From: Aquabacter spiritensis
GTDB lineage: Bacteria > Pseudomonadota > Alphaproteobacteria > Rhizobiales > Xanthobacteraceae
NCBI RefSeq assembly: GCF_004346185.1
Contig: NZ_SMAI01000006.1
Location: forward strand, 62,001-126,000
Direction: 5' to 3'
Length of the DNA stretch: 64,000 bases
Shown here: piece after piece, positions 1 through 7,859 of the stretch
Position numbering within the stretch: position 1 is the stretch's first letter
How the letters are laid out: every line of letters starts with the position of its first letter
The notes under the pieces: model-generated
Database searches by the model: none
What the model was told of the DNA's origin: nothing
The model's input: only the letters and a program-made list of their open reading frames with translations
Position numbers and translations under genes: made by a program

Positions 1-353
1 AGCCGCGCGCCGTCCACCGCGAGGCTATAGGCGTTGTGGCCGGACAACAGGTCACCATAGGCCGGCAGCCCGAGGACCACCCGTTCCACCCACGCCCCGG
101 CGCCGTCCCTACCGCGCGATTGGATCCCGGCGACGAAAAGGATTGGACGCGGCCATAGGTCGACGGTGACCGCACCGCTCACCGTCACCGGCTCGCCCCA
201 GAGCTGGGTCAGCGCCCGCTCGGCGACCAGACGGCGCAGCCCCTCTCCCTGAGGCAAGAGGGTGACGGCGAAAAGGCCGATCACGACCAGGATGGCGCAC
301 ACGCCGCCCAGCACCGCGCCGCGCACGATCCAACGTCCCGGGAAGCGTGCCAT
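1..353 (-). CDS. AsmA-like membrane-anchored protein, N-terminal fragment (runs off left edge)
   Basis: Reading leftwards from an ATG at 353, the frame stays open to the window edge, so only about the first 117 residues are present. They show a short basic start, one membrane segment (about residues 9-31) and then the AsmA-family opening pattern: a helix ending LVAERALTQLWGEPVTVSG, then V-x-V-D-L-W-P-R-P and a beta strand. AsmA/TamB-like proteins are anchored in the inner membrane, span the periplasm and are linked to outer-membrane lipid homeostasis. The family call rests on this N-terminal pattern alone; the long beta-rich remainder lies outside the window. Confidence 0.7.
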   Translation of the reverse strand, partial: MARFPGRWIVRGAVLGGVCAILVVIGLFAVTLLPQGEGLRRLVAERALTQLWGEPVTVSGAVTVDLWPRPILFVAGIQSRGRDGAGAWVERVVLGLPAYGDLLSGHNAYSLAVDGAR

Positions 354-417
354 CCCCTTCCCCTTTCGGTCTCGCAAGCGGCCCGATCCGACCGTAGCGG
401 CTCCTCGCCGCCTCCCC

Positions 418-1464
418 TCACAGGGTGGGCGGAAAAGCCTTGGAGACCGGTCCCAGGGGCTTGAACTTAGCCGAGACCTCTCCGCTCAGCCCGGCTTCGG
501 AAGGCATCAAGGCCAGAATGTCCGTCCCCTCCGGCTTCAGCTTGGCGAAGTCGACCCAGAACACGTTCGGGCTGTTCACCGGCATCACATAATAGACTTT
601 GTGGCTGTGGTCGGACACTGAGGTCCAGCGTGTGGGCCAGGCATCGGCCGAATCTCCCCCCGACGTGTCGACCGCTCCGAAAGGCACCGCCACATTGCGC
701 ACCACACCCGCCAGATGACCGATCGCCTCCGCGGTGTCAGCGGGCTTCGGCAGCGTCTTCAGATAGGAGGAGGCGCGCACAAAGCGGCTCATCGGATCGA
801 TATCGCCGGGCATTGGAAGCGTGCCGCCGAACATTTTGTAGCGCTTCAGATTGGTGAGTTGCTCCTCCAACGGAGGCTCGTTGGTCATCACGGTCACGTC
901 CTTGCCGTGATGGATCACGGTCTTGCCCTTTACGAACTCGATGACCGCACTGTCTCCGCCCGCATCCGCAATCGACAGATGCAACGGCCATTCACGTCCA
1001 TGCGCCGCCACAGAAACGATGCGGACCTTCTTCAGGCCTTCCAGGGCCTCGGCGACGGTGGAGAAGTTGTCGAGCACAAATTGCGGCCAGAGCAGATTGG
1101 ACAGGCCCGGACGCTGGTCGGCCGGCTCATGCTCGGCGTCATGGAGATAGAGCAGGTGCGCGCTGAGGCCAGCCTCATTCATCCCGTCGCTGGTCGCAAA
1201 ATCCAGGGCGGTAAGGACTGTGCTGGCGTATTTCGACGTCCATTCCGCGGCGTCGCCTTCGGAGAGCCCGCGCCGAGCGATGCCGCGAGGCAGGAAGACG
1301 AGGCGGGGCTGGTCGTCGATGTAGAGATCCATGGTGCGGGCGGCGACCACCGCCTGATCATTGGCATTCCAGAGAATGAGGCTACAGGCGGGGGCGATCG
1401 CACCGCCCGCCAGAGTGGCCGACACCATGGCGGCAAGACCGATCCCGGTGAGATAGCAATTCAT
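418..1464 (-). CDS. Exported linear amide C-N hydrolase (choloylglycine hydrolase / penicillin V acylase family)
   Basis: 348 residues from ATG 1464. The start is placed there because a signal peptide (residues 1-26) then runs directly into Cys27, the expected Ntn nucleophile exposed by processing. Arg43 and Asp46 sit 16 and 19 residues after Cys27, the spacing of Arg and Asp in bile-salt hydrolase and penicillin V acylase, and a TNEPPLEEQL stretch supplies the conserved Asn. Known members hydrolyse bile-salt conjugates, penicillin V or N-acyl homoserine lactones. The substrate cannot be read from sequence; in a Gram-negative, a periplasmic acylase acting on N-acyl homoserine lactones or beta-lactams is plausible. 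An in-frame upstream extension to 1560 is basic and unlike the family. Confidence 0.85.
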   Translation of the reverse strand: MNCYLTGIGLAAMVSATLAGGAIAPACSLILWNANDQAVVAARTMDLYIDDQPRLVFLPRGIARRGLSEGDAAEWTSKYASTVLTALDFATSDGMNEAGLSAHLLYLHDAEHEPADQRPGLSNLLWPQFVLDNFSTVAEALEGLKKVRIVSVAAHGREWPLHLSIADAGGDSAVIEFVKGKTVIHHGKDVTVMTNEPPLEEQLTNLKRYKMFGGTLPMPGDIDPMSRFVRASSYLKTLPKPADTAEAIGHLAGVVRNVAVPFGAVDTSGGDSADAWPTRWTSVSDHSHKVYYVMPVNSPNVFWVDFAKLKPEGTDILALMPSEAGLSGEVSAKFKPLGPVSKAFPPTL

Positions 1465-2106
1465 GCGCACGTTCCGCTTCACTCGCCTGTGAGAATGTCC
1501 GCGAATCGAGCCGCCCAGCTTGCGAAAGGCTCGCTGGCGCGCCACGACGCATCGGTACATTTGGCGTCCTTGTCCTGGCGACGTGCACCCCGAGCTGCGG
1601 TGGTCGTCGAGCCCCCCGCCGGTGCGCCCGTACCCTCAAGCACAGCTTCAAGCTAATTTATCTCCGGCATATGCTCCAGGCCGCGGCCCTATTCAGCTTC
1701 GCGGAAAGCATATGCGAACCGGCGGTCGCGCACCTGTCGCAAACGACGGTCTGCGTCGAGCGGCACAGGCAGACGCGACGGCGGCAATCGAGACCGGTGG
1801 AGAGCCTGCCGTCTTGCCGGCGGCCGCGCCGACGGGAAGACGGCCGGACGGCGCCCGAATGCCGACGCGGCATCACCTGCCTGCGATGGACTGATGCGCC
1901 GGAGAGATTCGAACTCCTGACCCCCCAGATTCGTAGTCTGGGCAAAAGCCGTGTGCATTCGACGTCTTACTCGCGAGTGGCTGCAACAACCGAGGCCGCA
2001 CGGCTTCTGCGGCCCTTCAAGCCTGCCGGGCGCGAGACGACCCTCGCACCCTGTCTGCTCCCGCGCCCCTTCCAGTCATCGAACCGGCGCCGACGATCGG
2101 AACATG
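1465..2106. other. Gene-poor stretch with a tRNA remnant
   Basis: No coding region is convincing in these 640 bases between the hydrolase and the LysR gene. The only recognisable element is the 3' half of a tRNA-Arg at about 1895-1942. Short open frames over it are simply tRNA sequence read as protein. Confidence 0.6.
1895..1942 (-). pseudogene. 3' half of a tRNA-Arg(ACG), 5' half missing
   Basis: On the minus strand, CCAGA-CTACGAA-TCTGG forms a perfect 5-bp anticodon stem with a 7-base loop carrying ACG. It is followed by a variable region, the T-loop TTCGAAT and a GGCGCA-type acceptor strand. No D-arm or matching 5' acceptor strand (expected to start TGCGCC) precedes the anticodon stem; the upstream bases are unrelated. 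The outer T-stem pair is mismatched and the 3' end reads TCA rather than CCA. Such half-tRNAs are typically left as attachment-site copies when an element integrates into a tRNA gene. It is unlikely to be functional. Confidence 0.6.
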
Positions 2107-3003
2107 TCAGCGAAGCTTGCTGGCGATGAAGTCGACGAAGACCCTCACCCGTGCCGGCATGTTCGCCCCGCCGACGAAGACGGCGTGGATGTGCTCGACG
2201 TCTCCGGGGTTGAAGGCCTCCAGCACCGGGACCAGCCGACCGGCTGCCAGATCTTCGGCCACGCTGAAATTGCCGACGCGGGTGATCCCGACCCCTGCAA
2301 TGGCCAACTGGCCCAAAGTCTCGCCGTTGTTGGCCTCGATGTTTCCATGCACGGTCAGGGCATAGTCGCGCCCCTCCTTGCGGAACGGCCAGACCGGCTC
2401 CGCGCGGCGGAAATTAAAGTTGAGACAGTTGTGGTCATGCAGATCCTCCGGGACCTGCGGCGTCCCGCGTCGGGCGAGATATTCGGGCGAGGCGACGATG
2501 GTCCGCCCCGTCTGCCCCACCCGCCGCGCGGTCAAGGGACTGTCGGCCAGGACGCCGAAGCGGATCGCGACGTCCGCCTGGCCGCCGTGGATATCGGCGA
2601 TGGCGTCCGTCAGGCTGATGTCGACCAGGATATGCGGATACAGGGCCGCGAACTCCCCCAGCAGCGGCACGATGCATTGGCGACCATGGGCGAGGGCCGC
2701 ACTGACCCGCAGGCGCCCGCGCGGCGCGCCTTGGTCGGCGATTTCACGCTCGGCGTCGTCAAGGTCGGCGAGAATGCGTCGCGCCGCGCCGAGATAGGCC
2801 TGGCCTTCCGCCGTCATCGTCAGGGCCCGGGTGGTGCGCAGCATCAGCCGTACGCCGAGCCGCGCCTCTATCCGGTCGATCGTGCGGCTCACCGCCGAAG
2901 GGGTCAGGCCCAGGTCGCGGCCAGCGGCCGAGAAACTCCCGCACCGGACGATGGCGGCGAAGACCTCGAGTTCCCGAGCCCGGTCGGTGCTGCCGATCTG
3001 CAT
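2107..3003 (-). CDS. LysR-family transcriptional regulator
   Basis: 298 residues. The N-terminal winged helix-turn-helix (about residues 11-70) has the LysR pattern FAAIVRCGSFSAAGRDLGL followed by T-P-S-A-V-S-R. The rest is the periplasmic-binding-like effector domain with an IRFG motif near residue 150. It belongs to the CrgA/AaeR-like subgroup that often controls a divergent export pump. It is divergent from the MFS gene at 3163 with about 160 bp between them, so it probably controls that gene and itself. The inducer is unknown. Confidence 0.9.
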   Translation of the reverse strand: MQIGSTDRARELEVFAAIVRCGSFSAAGRDLGLTPSAVSRTIDRIEARLGVRLMLRTTRALTMTAEGQAYLGAARRILADLDDAEREIADQGAPRGRLRVSAALAHGRQCIVPLLGEFAALYPHILVDISLTDAIADIHGGQADVAIRFGVLADSPLTARRVGQTGRTIVASPEYLARRGTPQVPEDLHDHNCLNFNFRRAEPVWPFRKEGRDYALTVHGNIEANNGETLGQLAIAGVGITRVGNFSVAEDLAAGRLVPVLEAFNPGDVEHIHAVFVGGANMPARVRVFVDFIASKLR

Positions 3004-3162
3004 CTGTGCGTCCGGATCAAAAGTGCTTGGTGCAGACTCTGCCTAACGCCCCACCTGTCCACTGTCCATCTGTGCATCTGGCATCACGTGGGAGATTCGC
3101 ATGGACGATCGTCAACTCGGCTGTTCGGGACTACGCGTCCCGGTCCTCGTCTGAGAGAGCCG
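3004..3162. promoter_or_regulatory. Shared LysR/MFS divergent control region
   Basis: This 159-bp stretch separates divergent start codons and must hold both promoters. The 9-base direct repeat CATCTGTGC occurs at 3001-3009 and 3067-3075; whether it is an operator is inference. I see no clear -35/-10 pair. Confidence 0.4.
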
Positions 3163-4341
3163 ATGAAACCGAACCTCCCCATCCTGGCCCTGGCCGTCGG
3201 CGCCTTCGGCATCGGCGTCACCGAGTTCGCCCCCATGGGCATGCTGCCCGTCATCGCCGGAGACCTGGGCGTCTCGATCCCGGTCGCCGGTCTGTTGATC
3301 AGCGCCTACGCCTTCGGCGTCATGTTGGGGGCGCCGCTCCTTACCCTGACGACCGGCCGCATGCCGAGGCGGACCTTGCTGATCGGCCTGATGGCCATCT
3401 TCACCTTCGGCAACCTGCTGGCCGCCGTTTCACCCAGCTACGGCATGCTGCTGGCGGCGCGTTTGATCACCTCGCTGAATCATGGCGCCTTCTTCGGAGT
3501 CGGGGCCATCGTCGCCGCGGGACTGGTTGCGAAGAACAAGCAGGCCGGCGCGGTGGCCGCCATGTTCATGGGCCTGACCCTGGCCAATGTCGTCGGCGTG
3601 CCGCTGGCCACCTGGGCCGGCGACCAGATCGGCTGGCGGACCTCCTTCTGGGGCATCGCCGCCCTCGGGGTTCTCGCCATGATCGCCTTGCGCCTGACCC
3701 TGCCCAGGGTCGCCGCGCCGACGGGCGGAAATGCGATGGCCGAGCTGAAGGTGCTGGGTCGTGGCCCCGTGCTGGCGGCGCTGGCCCTGACGGTGATCGG
3801 CTCCAGCGCCATGTTCACGGTCTTCACCTACATCACGCCGATCCTGCAGGAGGAGACCGGGGCGTCGATCGGTTTCGTCACCGCCATGCTGGTGACCTAT
3901 GGCGTCGGCCTGACGGTGGGCAACTGGCTCGGCGGCAAGTTCGCCGACCGGTCGCTGGACGGGACTCTTGTCGTCACGCTGGGCTCTCTGGCCGCCCTTC
4001 TGGTCGCCTTCGCCTTCGCCATGCCGTTCGCAGGGATCAGCGCGGTGCTGATCTTCTTCTGGGGCGTGGCCAGCTTCGCCCTGGTGCCGCCGCTGCAGAT
4101 GCGGGTGATGGACGCCGCCGCGGATGCGCCCAACCTTGCCTCGGCGGTCAATATCGGCGCCTTCAACCTCGGCAACGCCATCGGCGCGGCGCTCGGTGGC
4201 GCGGTGATCGGGGCGGGGCTGGGTCTCCCGGCCGTGGCCCTGGCGGGCGCCGGGGCGTCGGCGATCGGCCTGGTCATTCTTCTGATGATGATCCGCTGGT
4301 CGCCGAAATGCCCTGCCCCGCCATTGCAAAGTCATACCTGA
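3163..4341 (+). CDS. MFS efflux transporter (DHA1, AraJ/YdhP-like)
   Basis: 392 residues from ATG 3163. The protein is almost wholly hydrophobic with about 12 membrane segments. It starts with the AraJ/YdhP-type first helix (ALAVGAFGIGVTEFAPMGML), in which GVTEF in TM1 is diagnostic, and has the loop 2-3 region TGRMPRRTLL, a weak form of motif A. This group are proton-driven exporters of sugars, purines or drugs; annotation as an arabinose efflux permease would be nominal only. The divergent LysR gene points to inducible export of a small molecule. An in-frame 5' extension overlaps the regulator and is not coding. Confidence 0.88.
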   Translation: MKPNLPILALAVGAFGIGVTEFAPMGMLPVIAGDLGVSIPVAGLLISAYAFGVMLGAPLLTLTTGRMPRRTLLIGLMAIFTFGNLLAAVSPSYGMLLAARLITSLNHGAFFGVGAIVAAGLVAKNKQAGAVAAMFMGLTLANVVGVPLATWAGDQIGWRTSFWGIAALGVLAMIALRLTLPRVAAPTGGNAMAELKVLGRGPVLAALALTVIGSSAMFTVFTYITPILQEETGASIGFVTAMLVTYGVGLTVGNWLGGKFADRSLDGTLVVTLGSLAALLVAFAFAMPFAGISAVLIFFWGVASFALVPPLQMRVMDAAADAPNLASAVNIGAFNLGNAIGAALGGAVIGAGLGLPAVALAGAGASAIGLVILLMMIRWSPKCPAPPLQSHT

Positions 4342-4590
4342 TCGTCGTCTCTCGGCGACGTTGCGGCAGGATGCGCTTTGTGCGCCCGCAGATTCGCCGC
4401 ATGCGGACGCTTCTCATGTTCCCGATGAGCCCGAAGCAGACCAGGGCCGGCCGGAGAGCTTCAGGCGCTCTCCGTGCAAATTTCGAAGCGATTCCCGGAC
4501 CTGAGTGCGGAATAGCCGAACATTTTAAATGTCAGTCAGGCGATTCTCGGCGAATCGCTGCTCGACATCCCTCTGAGAATAAAAAGGAAG

Positions 4591-4665
4591 TGGCGCGCCC
4601 TAGGGGAGTCGAACCCCTCTCTCCACCGTGAAAGGGTGGCGTCCTAACCGATAGACGAAGGGCGC
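4591..4665 (-). tRNA. tRNA-Glu(UUC)
   Basis: A complete cloverleaf is on the minus strand. Acceptor GCGCCCT pairs with AGGGCGC. The anticodon arm is CCACC-CTTTCAC-GGTGG, giving anticodon TTC. The T-arm is GGGG-TTCGACT-CCCC and CCA is encoded (4591-4593 read backwards). Confidence 0.97.
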
Positions 4666-4755
4666 TGAGGCGCAGGCCTTATAGGCGGGGGATCGCCGGC
4701 AGGCAAGTGGCCTGCGCCCGCCAAAGCGGCGGCGATCCACAGGCCCGCCGCTTGC

Positions 4756-5178
4756 TCACCATTTGCCGGTGTTCGGCATCGAGGCCCAGGGCTCCTGCGG
4801 TGGCTTCGCCTCGCCCTTCTGGAGAAGTTCGACCGAGACATTGTCGGGCGAGCGCACGAAGGCCATATAACCGTCGCGCGGCGGGCGGTTGATGGTCACA
4901 CCGCCCGCCATCAGGCGCTCGCAGGTGGCGTAGATGTCGTCGACGGCGAAGGCGAGATGGCCGAAATTGCGGCCCTCGCCGTAGGGCTCCTTGTCCCAAT
5001 TGTAGGTCAGTTCGATTTCCGCGACGCCTTCCTGTCCCGGCGCGGCGAGAAACACCAAAGTGTAGCGGCCCTGCGGCACGTCCTTGCGGCGGATCTCCCG
5101 CAGCCCCAGCTTGTTGCAATAGAAATCGAGCGATTGCTCGATGTCGGTCACGCGGACCATGGTGTGGAGGAAGCGCAT
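4756..5178 (-). CDS. gloA: Lactoylglutathione lyase (glyoxalase I)
   Basis: 140 residues from ATG 5178, the usual length for bacterial GloA. It isomerises the hemithioacetal of methylglyoxal and glutathione to S-lactoylglutathione in the cytoplasm. The four metal ligands are visible: His5 (MRFLH), Glu56 (EIELTYN), His74 (NFGHLAF) and Glu117 (VELLQ). This placement also fixes the start, because His5 lies five residues into the family's standard N-terminus. It is divergent from the sirtuin gene, with only about 50 bp between start codons. Together with adhC at 58.5 kb it shows glutathione-based aldehyde detoxification. Confidence 0.95.
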   Translation of the reverse strand: MRFLHTMVRVTDIEQSLDFYCNKLGLREIRRKDVPQGRYTLVFLAAPGQEGVAEIELTYNWDKEPYGEGRNFGHLAFAVDDIYATCERLMAGGVTINRPPRDGYMAFVRSPDNVSVELLQKGEAKPPQEPWASMPNTGKW

Positions 5179-5229
5179 GGCGGGTTCCGATGTCTGGGGC
5201 GCGAGCCCGTGGGTGTGCGGGGGGAAGGT

Positions 5230-6012
5230 ATGAGCTCGCCCGCCGATCTCAAGGCCGCCCAGGACAAGCTCGCGGAATTTCTCGCCGCCGCGCGCCATGC
5301 CGTCGCCTTTACCGGCGCCGGCATCTCGACCGAATGCGGAATTCCTGACTTCCGCTCGCCCGGCGGCCTTTGGACGCAGAACAAGCCGATCCCGTTCGAT
5401 CTGTTCCTCGCCCATCGCGCGGCCCGGAACGAAGCCTGGCGGCGCAAATTCGCGATGGACGCGGCCTTCGGCGGCGCGGTGCCGGGCCGCGGCCACCGCG
5501 CCCTCGCTTGGCTGCTCGCCCAAGGCCGGCTGCACGGCATCATCACCCAGAATATCGACGGCCTGCACCAAGCCTCGGGCGTCCCGGACGACGCCCTCGT
5601 CGAGCTGCACGGCAACACGACCTATGCCACCTGCCTGGACTGCGCGCAGCGCTACGAGCTCGACTGGGTGCGGACGCGGTTCGAGGCGGCCGGCGGCCAT
5701 GCCCCCGACTGCACCGCCTGCGGGGGGGCGGTGAAGACCGCGACCGTCTCGTTCGGCCAGGCGATGCCGGAGCGCGAAATGGCCCGCGCCGCCGCGCTGA
5801 CACAGGCCTGCGACCTCTTCATCGTGATCGGCTCCTCCCTGGTGGTCTATCCCGCAGCCGGCTTCCCGCTCCGGGCCAAACGCCAGGGGGCCCGGCTGGT
5901 CATCCTCAATCGCGAACCAACCGACCTCGACGCGGTTGCCGACCTCGTGGTGCGGGCGGAGATCGGCGATGTGCTCGCCCCCTTTGCCGCTGCCGATGCG
6001 GCGCCGGCCTGA
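5230..6012 (+). CDS. cobB: NAD-dependent protein deacylase, SIR2 family
   Basis: 260 residues. Sirtuin motifs appear in order: GAGIS (29-33), GIPDFRS (37-43), TQNIDGLH (106-113), the catalytic LHGN (His127), and a zinc site with Cys135, Cys138, Cys161 and Cys164, followed by GSSLVVYP. The enzyme removes acyl groups from lysines using NAD+. The Tyr/Arg pair that marks desuccinylases (the bacterial CobB/SIRT5 class) is not evident, so a plain deacetylase is more likely. ATG 5230 follows GGGGAAGGT, which is purine-rich. The gene stands alone, divergent from gloA. Confidence 0.93.
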   Translation: MSSPADLKAAQDKLAEFLAAARHAVAFTGAGISTECGIPDFRSPGGLWTQNKPIPFDLFLAHRAARNEAWRRKFAMDAAFGGAVPGRGHRALAWLLAQGRLHGIITQNIDGLHQASGVPDDALVELHGNTTYATCLDCAQRYELDWVRTRFEAAGGHAPDCTACGGAVKTATVSFGQAMPEREMARAAALTQACDLFIVIGSSLVVYPAAGFPLRAKRQGARLVILNREPTDLDAVADLVVRAEIGDVLAPFAAADAAPA

Positions 6013-6173
6013 CGGCGCAGCAGGATGTGGGCGCCGTGCACAACAATCAGGCGGTGAAAACCCGTCCAAGGGCCATCGAAAGGGTGTGCGTCCGCCGCCT
6101 TCCTTGCTATCCTGACCCTTCCCGAATGCAGATCGGGTTCGGGGTCCGACGGTTCAGCGTAGGGTCTGTAGAT

Positions 6174-6755
6174 ATGGGGTCTCGGGGACCAGAGATCGAA
6201 CCGCACGTCATCGTCCCCGCCGACGAGCTTGCCGAGGCGCCCGTCGGCCTCGTCGAGGTCTCCGGGATCATCAAATGGTTCGACGTCTCCAAAGGCTACG
6301 GCTTTATCGTGCCGGACGGCGGCGGTCCCGACGTTCTGCTGCACGTCACCTGCCTGCGCCGGGACGGTTTCCAGACGGCGCTCGAAGGCGCCCGGGTGGT
6401 CTGCGAGGCGGCGAAGCGGGCGAAAGGGCTCCAGGCCTTCCGCGTGCTCTCGGTCGATCTGTCCTGCGCCGCCGCGCAACCCAGCGTGCCCGCCACCCGC
6501 ACCCGGGCGACGATCGAGCCCACCGGCGGATTCGAACCGGCACTGGTGAAATGGTTCAACCGGCTGCGTGGCTTCGGCTTTCTCACGCAGGGCGATGCAA
6601 CGCCCGACATTTTCGTGCATATGGAGACCCTGCGTCGCCACGGCCTCACGGAATTGCGGCCCGGCCAGCAGGTCTTGGTGCGCTTCGGCGACGGACCGAA
6701 AGGCCGCATGGCGACGGACGTCAAGGCTGAGGACGCGCCCTCCGGCAAGCATTGA
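6174..6755 (+). CDS. Tandem cold-shock-domain protein
   Basis: 193 residues with two cold-shock domains. Domain 1 (about 29-96) has SGIIKWFDVSKGYGFI and LLHV; domain 2 (about 121-185) has ALVKWFNRLRGFGFL and DIFVHM. These match the RNP1 (K-G-x-G-F-I/L) and RNP2 (V-F/L-x-H) nucleic-acid-binding motifs. Single-domain CspA proteins are about 70 residues; this double form is characteristic of alphaproteobacteria. It binds single-stranded RNA or DNA and probably acts as an RNA chaperone. ATG 6174 is used; an ATG at 6126 in frame would add 16 residues. It overlaps nothing and leads the DUF192 gene by 8 bp, so the two are likely co-transcribed. Confidence 0.9.
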   Translation: MGSRGPEIEPHVIVPADELAEAPVGLVEVSGIIKWFDVSKGYGFIVPDGGGPDVLLHVTCLRRDGFQTALEGARVVCEAAKRAKGLQAFRVLSVDLSCAAAQPSVPATRTRATIEPTGGFEPALVKWFNRLRGFGFLTQGDATPDIFVHMETLRRHGLTELRPGQQVLVRFGDGPKGRMATDVKAEDAPSGKH

Positions 6756-6763
6756 GGATCGAC

Positions 6764-7267
6764 ATGACCAGGACGGCAGCGCCCGTATCGCATTGGGCCG
6801 GGCGCGCTTGCGCCTTTGCGCTTCTCGCCCTTTTCACGGCTCTGGCCGCCCCCGCCGCCGCCCAGCCCAACGAGGCCCAGCCCAGCCTGCCGCACGAGGC
6901 GCTGGAAATCGCCACCCGAAGCGGGGTCGTGGTTCTGGAGGTCGAGGTTGCCCGGACCCCCAAGCAGCGCGAGATCGGCCTGATGTTCCGCACCCTGATG
7001 CCGGAACGACAGGGCATGCTGTTCGATTTCGGGGTCGATCAGACCGTCTATATGTGGATGAAGAACACCTATATCCCGCTCGACATGCTATTCGTTCGCG
7101 CCGACGGGACGATCGTGCGGATCGAGGCGATGACCACGCCGAAATCCGAGCGCACCATCTCCTCCGGCGAACCGGTGCGCGGCGTGCTGGAGATCGCCGG
7201 CGGCGGGGCGAAGCGTCTCGGCATCGCGCCGGGCGACCGGATGTCGACGACCCTGTTCGGCAAATGA
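6764..7267 (+). CDS. Exported DUF192 family protein
   Basis: 167 residues with a signal peptide (basic start, hydrophobic 14-30, cleavage near AAAQP). The DUF192 body shows EVEVARTPKQREIGLMFR, then the near-invariant GMLFDF and MWMKNTYIPLDM motifs and a final GDRM-x-T. The biochemical role of DUF192 is not established; the fold is a small beta barrel usually found in the periplasm. It starts 8 bp after the cold-shock gene, as in many alphaproteobacteria, which suggests a conserved pair. It ends about 100 bp before tRNA-Pro. Confidence 0.9.
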   Translation: MTRTAAPVSHWAGRACAFALLALFTALAAPAAAQPNEAQPSLPHEALEIATRSGVVVLEVEVARTPKQREIGLMFRTLMPERQGMLFDFGVDQTVYMWMKNTYIPLDMLFVRADGTIVRIEAMTTPKSERTISSGEPVRGVLEIAGGGAKRLGIAPGDRMSTTLFGK

Positions 7268-7366
7268 GCCATTCGGATCGGGAGCCGCCGCATCGCCCCG
7301 ACCGTCGAGGCCCTTGCGCCGCGCACGCCGAAAACCTAACAAGGGCGCGCACGCATCGCGTCCCGT

Positions 7367-7443
7367 CGGAGCATAGCGCAGCCCGGTAGCGCATCTGCTT
7401 TGGGAGCAGAGGGTCGCAGGTTCGAATCCTGCTGCTCCGACCA
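7367..7443 (+). tRNA. tRNA-Pro(UGG)
   Basis: Full cloverleaf. Acceptor CGGAGCA pairs with TGCTCCG. The anticodon arm is TCTGC-TTTGGGA-GCAGA, giving TGG. The T-arm is GCAGG-TTCGAAT-CCTGC and CCA is encoded. A T-run (7445-7449) follows directly and may end the transcript. Confidence 0.97.
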
Positions 7444-7492
7444 TTTTTTCCGCCGCATCGCGCCTGCGCCGAGGTCGGCGCGACCGGTATGG

Positions 7493-7849
7493 TTACGCGC
7501 CGCCGACGCGCTGGGGGCGCACCAGGGCGAGAAGCAGATACGCGCACAGCGTGCCGCCGACCCCGCCCAGCGCGAACAGGACGATCAGCAGCACCCAATC
7601 GATCGGGCCGCCGATATCCGCAAAATTGGAATCGGTGACGACGAAGGCGAGCCAGATCGCAAACACCCCGCCCGCGAGCCCGATGAGTTCGGACATCAGG
7701 AACCGGTCGCTGACCAGCCGCCGATCGCGGACCAGCACAACGAGGAAAGCAAGACCGGCAAGGAGCGCCCCGGCTACCAGAGGCCAGAACAGACCGCCGA
7801 GAATCTCCTGCAACACCGAGAAAAGGATGGCGGGATCGAGGTCCTTCAT
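7493..7849 (-). CDS. Small membrane protein (DUF5368-like)
   Basis: 118 residues with three hydrophobic helices (about 14-39, 50-70, 82-108) separated by a charged VLVRDRRLVSDRF loop. I associate this pattern with DUF5368, a family of unknown function, but only tentatively. It begins 10 bp after the flavoprotein gene on the same strand and is almost certainly in one operon with it. A membrane partner for the exported quinone-reducing flavoprotein is a reasonable inference. Confidence 0.75.
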   Translation of the reverse strand: MKDLDPAILFSVLQEILGGLFWPLVAGALLAGLAFLVVLVRDRRLVSDRFLMSELIGLAGGVFAIWLAFVVTDSNFADIGGPIDWVLLIVLFALGGVGGTLCAYLLLALVRPQRVGGA

Positions 7850-7859
7850 GCGCGCCTCC

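Noticed and set aside
1658-1945. 95-codon minus-strand frame over the tRNA remnant
   Set aside because: Its R-S-S-N-L-S-G stretch is the tRNA T-arm read as codons; no ribosome-binding site.
3430-4335. Minus-strand open frame opposite the MFS exporter
   Set aside because: Antisense of transmembrane helices; residue make-up unlike a real protein.
4532-4560. Hairpin GCGATTC-TCGGC-GAATCGC after the MFS gene
   Set aside because: Only 7 bp, no T-run, 200 bp from the stop codon; too weak to call a terminator.
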